A stretch of 64,000 bases of DNA from Sediminibacterium ginsengisoli. GTDB lineage: Bacteria > Bacteroidota > Bacteroidia > Chitinophagales > Chitinophagaceae. The position numbers and the translations under genes are program-made. The notes under the pieces are model-generated. The model saw only the letters and a list, made by a program, of their open reading frames with translations. It did not search any database and was not told the DNA's origin. Positions 61,550 through 64,000 of this stretch are shown here, piece by piece. The number at the start of each line of letters is the position of its first letter. Within the stretch, counting starts at the first letter, position 1. The stretch covers positions 1 through 64,000 of the forward strand of contig CAMBEQ010000008.1 of assembly GCA_945865545.1 (NCBI GenBank), written 5' to 3'.

Positions 61550-62053
61550 CTATTGAATATATTTTTTACCTAACCAACTTTCTGAAATAGGTTGTAACCA
61601 ATCTTTTTCCATGGCAGCTTTATTAGCCACTAAATTATTAAAGTATAAAGTATCTTTTGATAAAATTCCATTTTCTAGTGCGTAACCTACCTGTGCAAGG
61701 GGGATAGTTTGTACTTTATCCTTTACCCAAAAAGCCATTAGTTCACGATTGAACATTTGTACATTGTTCATTACTTCTATTTGCTTTATAACATGCACCG
61801 AGCTATCGGTACTACAACCACCCACGCCCGTTTGAGACTCGTCCGCCATTATCACAATGAACTGACCATATAATATAGTGGCAAAGCCTTTAACTGGTGC
61901 GCCATGGCTTTTCCAGTTATCAGTAAATGTTTCTAGTATTTCTTCCGCTTGAAATAATTCTGGTAAAGTAAAAGTTCTATTACTTTGATAGATCCATGTC
62001 TTAGACAATGGATGAAAGTTTTCAGGCAGTATTGTTTTTAAATCTACATTCAT
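61550..62053 (-). CDS. Conserved protein of unknown function (no Walker motifs)
   Basis: 167 aa from MNVDLKTILPENFHPLS; 'FATILYGQFIVIMADESQTGVGGCSTDSSVHVIKQIE'. Family recalled as Bacteroidota-wide. Confidence 0.6.
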   Translation of the reverse strand: MNVDLKTILPENFHPLSKTWIYQSNRTFTLPELFQAEEILETFTDNWKSHGAPVKGFATILYGQFIVIMADESQTGVGGCSTDSSVHVIKQIEVMNNVQMFNRELMAFWVKDKVQTIPLAQVGYALENGILSKDTLYFNNLVANKAAMEKDWLQPISESWLGKKYIQ

Positions 62054-62060
62054 TTTTTTT

Positions 62061-62839
62061 CTATTGTATTGCTTTTGCAATTATTTCAGCTATATCTAAT
62101 ACTTCTATACCCAGTTCTTCGTCTCTGTTTTTAATACCATCGCTTAACATAGTATTGCAAAAAGGGCAGGCGCTTGCTACAAAGTCGGACTTGGTCTCAA
62201 TGGCTTCGTCTGCTCTTTCCATATTCACTCTTTTATCTCCTTTCTCTTCTTCTTTAAACATCTGTGCACCACCGGCACCGCAACAAAGCCCCTTGGACTT
62301 GCATCTTTTCATTTCTCTGAGTTCCATATCCAAACTTTCCAACACCTTTCTTGGGGCTTCATAAATCTCGTTGGCCCTTCCTAAATAACAACTATCGTGG
62401 TAAGTAATAGACTTTCCTTTCCATTCGTTGCTATCGGTGAATTTAATCTTTCCTTGCTCTATGAGTTCTTGTAAAAATTGAGTGTGGTGTATCACATCAT
62501 AATTCCCGCCTAAATCTGGGTACTCATTTTTTAAGATATTAAAGCAGTGGGGGCAGGTAGTAACAATTTTTTTAATAGAGTAACCATTCAAAATTTGAAT
62601 GTTTTGATAAGCCATCATTTGAAACATGAATTCATTACCGGCCCTTCTAGCAGGATCACCGGTGCAAGCTTCTTCCTTACCTAAAATAGCATAGTTAACG
62701 CCAGCTTTATCTAATATAGTAGCGAAAGCTTTGGTTATTTTTTGAGCTCGTAAATCAAAACTACCTGCACAACCTACCCAAAACAATATTTCGGGTGTTT
62801 GTCCGCTTGCCATCATTTCTGCCATTGTACTTACTTTCA
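62061..62839 (-). CDS. (Fe-S)-binding protein, CCG-domain (HdrB/LutA-like)
   Basis: Start reassigned to MKVSTMAEMMASGQTPEILFWVGCAGSFD; CCG-type motifs 'TTCPHCFNILKNEYP', 'YHDSCYLGRANEIYEAPRKVL', 'CKSKGLCCGAGGAQMF'. Confidence 0.93.
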
Positions 62840-62850
62840 TAAATATTCTT

Positions 62851-63963
62851 TTATGCTTGTTTTGTCCAGGCGTCTCTATCGTCAGGTGCAAATTTCCAAG
62901 GTGCAAAATTATTTTCAATATTACTAAACATGCTATTCCACTCCTGTGGTGCATTACTTTCTTCCATCACTAGTGACCTACGTAGTTCCATGATAATATC
63001 TAAAGGAGATATGCTAATAGGACATTCTTCCACACAAGCATTACAAGTAGTACATGCCATTAGCTCTTCCACTGTAATATAATCGTGTAATAAAGACTTA
63101 TTATCAGGCACAAAGTTTTTATATAGGTCGATATTTTTACCTACTTCTTCTAATCTGTCTCTAGTGGCCATCATAATTTTACGAGGGCTTAATAATTTAC
63201 CTGTTATGTTGGCTGGACAGGCTGCAGTACATCTTCCACATTCGGTGCAACTATAGGCGTCCATTAAGTTTTTCGAACTTAAGTCCATTACATCCTTAGC
63301 GCCAAAGCTGGCAGGGGCAGCAACGCCAGTAGGCGCTAGTTCAGGCTGCATCGCGTACAATACTTCATTTTGCACTTCGGGCATATTGTGCATCATGCCC
63401 TTGGGTGTAAGGGGCGCATAATAAGTATTGGGGAAGGCTAAAATAATATGTAAATGCTTTGAATAAGGTAGGTAGTTCATAAAAATATAAATACCTATAA
63501 TATGCAACCACCAAGCAGTATGCTCAATAATAAAAATCGTATCTTTATTTATCCCACTAAATAAGGGTTGAAGGCTGGAGGAAATAATAAAATGTGTTTG
63601 CGTATCGGCTGCATTCATGACTAAGAACAAACCCATTAAAATAATTTCAGCAATTAAGATATAATTCGCATCTGAGCGGGGCCAGCCTGCTAAGTCATTA
63701 CTCATAAACCTTTTTAGTTTTAGCATATTTCTTCTTGCTAGAAATAGTATACAAGCCACAAATACCATGGCTGCCAATATTTCAAAACTATTTATTATGA
63801 AATTATATAAAGAAGCCAATCCGAATTTTTCAAAATAGCTTTCAAAAATTCGGTGGGTACCTAGTATTCCATCTGCCATAATTTCAAGCAGCTCAATATT
63901 AATAATGATAAAACCAACGTATAGAATTAAATGTAAAATTGCAACGATAGGTTTTTTAAACAT
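62851..63963 (-). CDS. (Fe-S)-binding membrane protein, HdrC/NarI-like with two 4Fe-4S motifs
   Basis: N-terminal TM helices; 'CTECGRCTAACP', 'CTTCNACVEECP'; start ATG at 63963 or TTG at 63978. Confidence 0.9.
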   Translation of the reverse strand: MFKKPIVAILHLILYVGFIIINIELLEIMADGILGTHRIFESYFEKFGLASLYNFIINSFEILAAMVFVACILFLARRNMLKLKRFMSNDLAGWPRSDANYILIAEIILMGLFLVMNAADTQTHFIISSSLQPLFSGINKDTIFIIEHTAWWLHIIGIYIFMNYLPYSKHLHIILAFPNTYYAPLTPKGMMHNMPEVQNEVLYAMQPELAPTGVAAPASFGAKDVMDLSSKNLMDAYSCTECGRCTAACPANITGKLLSPRKIMMATRDRLEEVGKNIDLYKNFVPDNKSLLHDYITVEELMACTTCNACVEECPISISPLDIIMELRRSLVMEESNAPQEWNSMFSNIENNFAPWKFAPDDRDAWTKQA

Positions 63964-64000
63964 TTTCTTTTGACCCAATGCTAATAAAAAAACATTTTTC

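Overview
The window is a contiguous chromosomal segment of a low-GC Bacteroidota bacterium, probably Chitinophagaceae-like. I infer this from the TAnnTTTG promoters, DUF5103, a lipidated TamA-like protein and DUF4954. About 60 protein genes are mostly housekeeping: proS, truB, an SRP RNA, aconitase, kdsA, parAB, dapB, glmS, mgtE and others. I saw no phage, transposon, CRISPR array or tRNA. The most notable region is about 44.57-60.30 kb, a composite amino-acid supra-operon: his leader peptide/attenuator - hisG-hisD-hisC - [PQQ-type dehydrogenase - cytochrome c] - hisB - trp promoter/leader peptide/attenuator - trpE-G-D-C-F-B-A - hisH-hisA-hisF-hisIE. A complete trp operon, with its own promoter and attenuator, sits inside the his operon. 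Both leader peptides (MIIKNHTHHFHLLYKG and MKQTNNIWWWHTKSFRVL), both intrinsic terminators and the competing antiterminator pairings can be read directly from the sequence. Both promoters have the same TTG-N20-TAAATTTG layout, and both leader ATGs fall within a few nt of the predicted transcription start, so the leader mRNAs look leaderless or nearly so. The trp leader has a His codon directly after its three Trp codons, which could give the internal attenuator a second (His) input for the downstream hisHAFI genes. All product names come from reading the translations; no database search was run.
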